The notes under the pieces were generated by a model, which made no database searches, was not told where the DNA came from, and saw only the letters and a list, made by a program, of their open reading frames with translations. This document shows positions 5,591 to 6,020 of a stretch of DNA of 6,020 bases, in pieces. Both the position numbers and the translations under genes were made by a program. Location: NCBI GenBank assembly GCA_003170035.1, contig PMZX01000296.1, positions 14,140 to 20,159 on the forward strand. Reading direction: 5' to 3'. How positions within the stretch are numbered: the first letter of the stretch is position 1; each line of letters starts with the position of its first letter. Source of the stretch: Myxococcales bacterium. Its GTDB lineage: Bacteria; Myxococcota_A; Polyangia; Fen-1088.

Positions 5591-5905
5591 GCTTCGCTTC
5601 CTAGCAATTGTGGGGCCACCACCAGGGACGAGAGGTCCGCCGCACCGGCGGTGGGTTCCTGTCAGCGACGAGACGGCTGGCAGATCGGTCGGGGGTTTTC
5701 TGTGTGTCAGCGGCATGGAATGAGGACCACCCGGAGGATGATACTACGTCAGCGATGTCATGCCGCGCACTGTTCCGTGGCCGCTGCTCCCTGTGCGTCC
5801 TCGGCAGCGGGTCGTCGTCGAGGTGAACAGACGCGCCCCGCTTTGGTTTCGGCCGTGAGGCTACCCTGTGATAGACGTAGGCTTGCCCCCTGAGCAGGAC
5901 GCCAC
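5591..5905. other. Divergent intergenic region
   Basis: About 315 bases between the minus-strand membrane protein gene and the probable plus-strand gene. A promoter for each would be expected. I find only weak pieces, such as tagtat on the minus strand near 5740, none with a matching -35. No RNA gene, strong repeat or terminator is seen. A minus-strand frame open across 5758-5976 has third-position composition unlike the real genes and is not called. Confidence 0.4.
5597..5602 (-). promoter_or_regulatory. Ribosome binding site deciding the start at 5590
   Basis: AGGAAG on the minus strand, 6 bases before the ATG at 5590-5588. It selects this ATG over the earlier in-frame candidate at 5716, which would put 42 unlikely residues before the hydrophobic signal. 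Confidence 0.7.
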
Positions 5906-6020
5906 GTGATCACGCCAGAAGACGCCTCGACACTCGCTTCCCCGGCCTCCGCCGGCCCGGCCGCGGGCCCGCGCAATTCGCGTGGGGAGCCCGCCGGCTT
6001 TGCCGGCGGCGCACCATCGC
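5906..6020 (+). CDS. Possible plus-strand gene, N-terminal 38 codons (runs off right edge)
   Basis: A frame opens at GTG (5906-5908), the first start after an in-frame TGA at 5891, and stays open to the edge. AGGA lies 6 bases upstream with good spacing. The predicted beginning, VITPEDASTLASPASAGP, is rich in Ala, Pro and Gly and has no recognisable domain. Codon third positions are mostly G or C, but so is the DNA generally. The minus strand is also open here, so this call rests mainly on the ribosome binding site and on the divergent layout. Confidence 0.45.
   Translation, partial: MITPEDASTLASPASAGPAAGPRNSRGEPAGFAGGAPS

Noticed and set aside
5591..5716. Earlier ATG start (5716) for the 192-residue membrane protein
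   Set aside because: AGGAAG before 5590 has ideal spacing, and the longer form would bury the export signal behind 42 residues of non-coding character.
5758..5976. Minus-strand frame open into the right edge
   Set aside because: Its second half has A/T-rich third positions unlike the real genes here, and no family is recognisable. It could still be a 3' end of an unseen gene, but support is too thin.

Overview
The window is GC-rich DNA carrying a tightly packed run of minus-strand genes, with one probable plus-strand gene starting at the right edge. The overall look suggests an uncultured deltaproteobacterium in the older broad sense, such as the Myxococcota. The pointers are high GC, GTG and TTG starts, an Ala/Pro-rich membrane protein of a type I associate with that group, and outer-membrane proteins that fit a Gram-negative cell. 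This placement is an inference and no phylogeny was run.

Reading in the direction of transcription (right to left) there are two blocks. The first is a pair of envelope genes: a small membrane protein with a proline-rich tail (5012-5590), then a secreted protein that joins an N-terminal alpha/beta domain to a C-terminal outer-membrane beta-barrel (3917-4909). After about 250 bases without a gene comes the second block: an RlmI-like 23S rRNA methyltransferase (2513-3658), a 39-codon remnant of an ordinary nucleoside diphosphate kinase gene (2375-2494), a complete but enlarged nucleoside diphosphate kinase (1619-2359), a small inverted-repeat element (1459-1622), the 23S rRNA/tRNA methyltransferase RlmN (266-1366), and the 5' end of a polyprenyl diphosphate synthase (1-269) whose ATG overlaps the rlmN stop.

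The second block joins ribosome modification (RlmI-like, RlmN), nucleotide supply (Ndk) and isoprenoid chain synthesis. An ndk gene beside rlmN is a known arrangement, for example in E. coli. Here the ordinary ndk seems to have been reduced to its first 36 or so codons, and a longer Ndk with every recognisable catalytic residue sits in its place. The short inverted-repeat element lies exactly at that gene's stop codon, centred on a CTAG tetranucleotide as IS630-type elements prefer.

I see no CRISPR array, tRNA, rRNA, phage or defence system. The most interesting points are the broken ndk ahead of the enlarged one, the MITE-like element at its stop codon, and the hybrid envelope protein.
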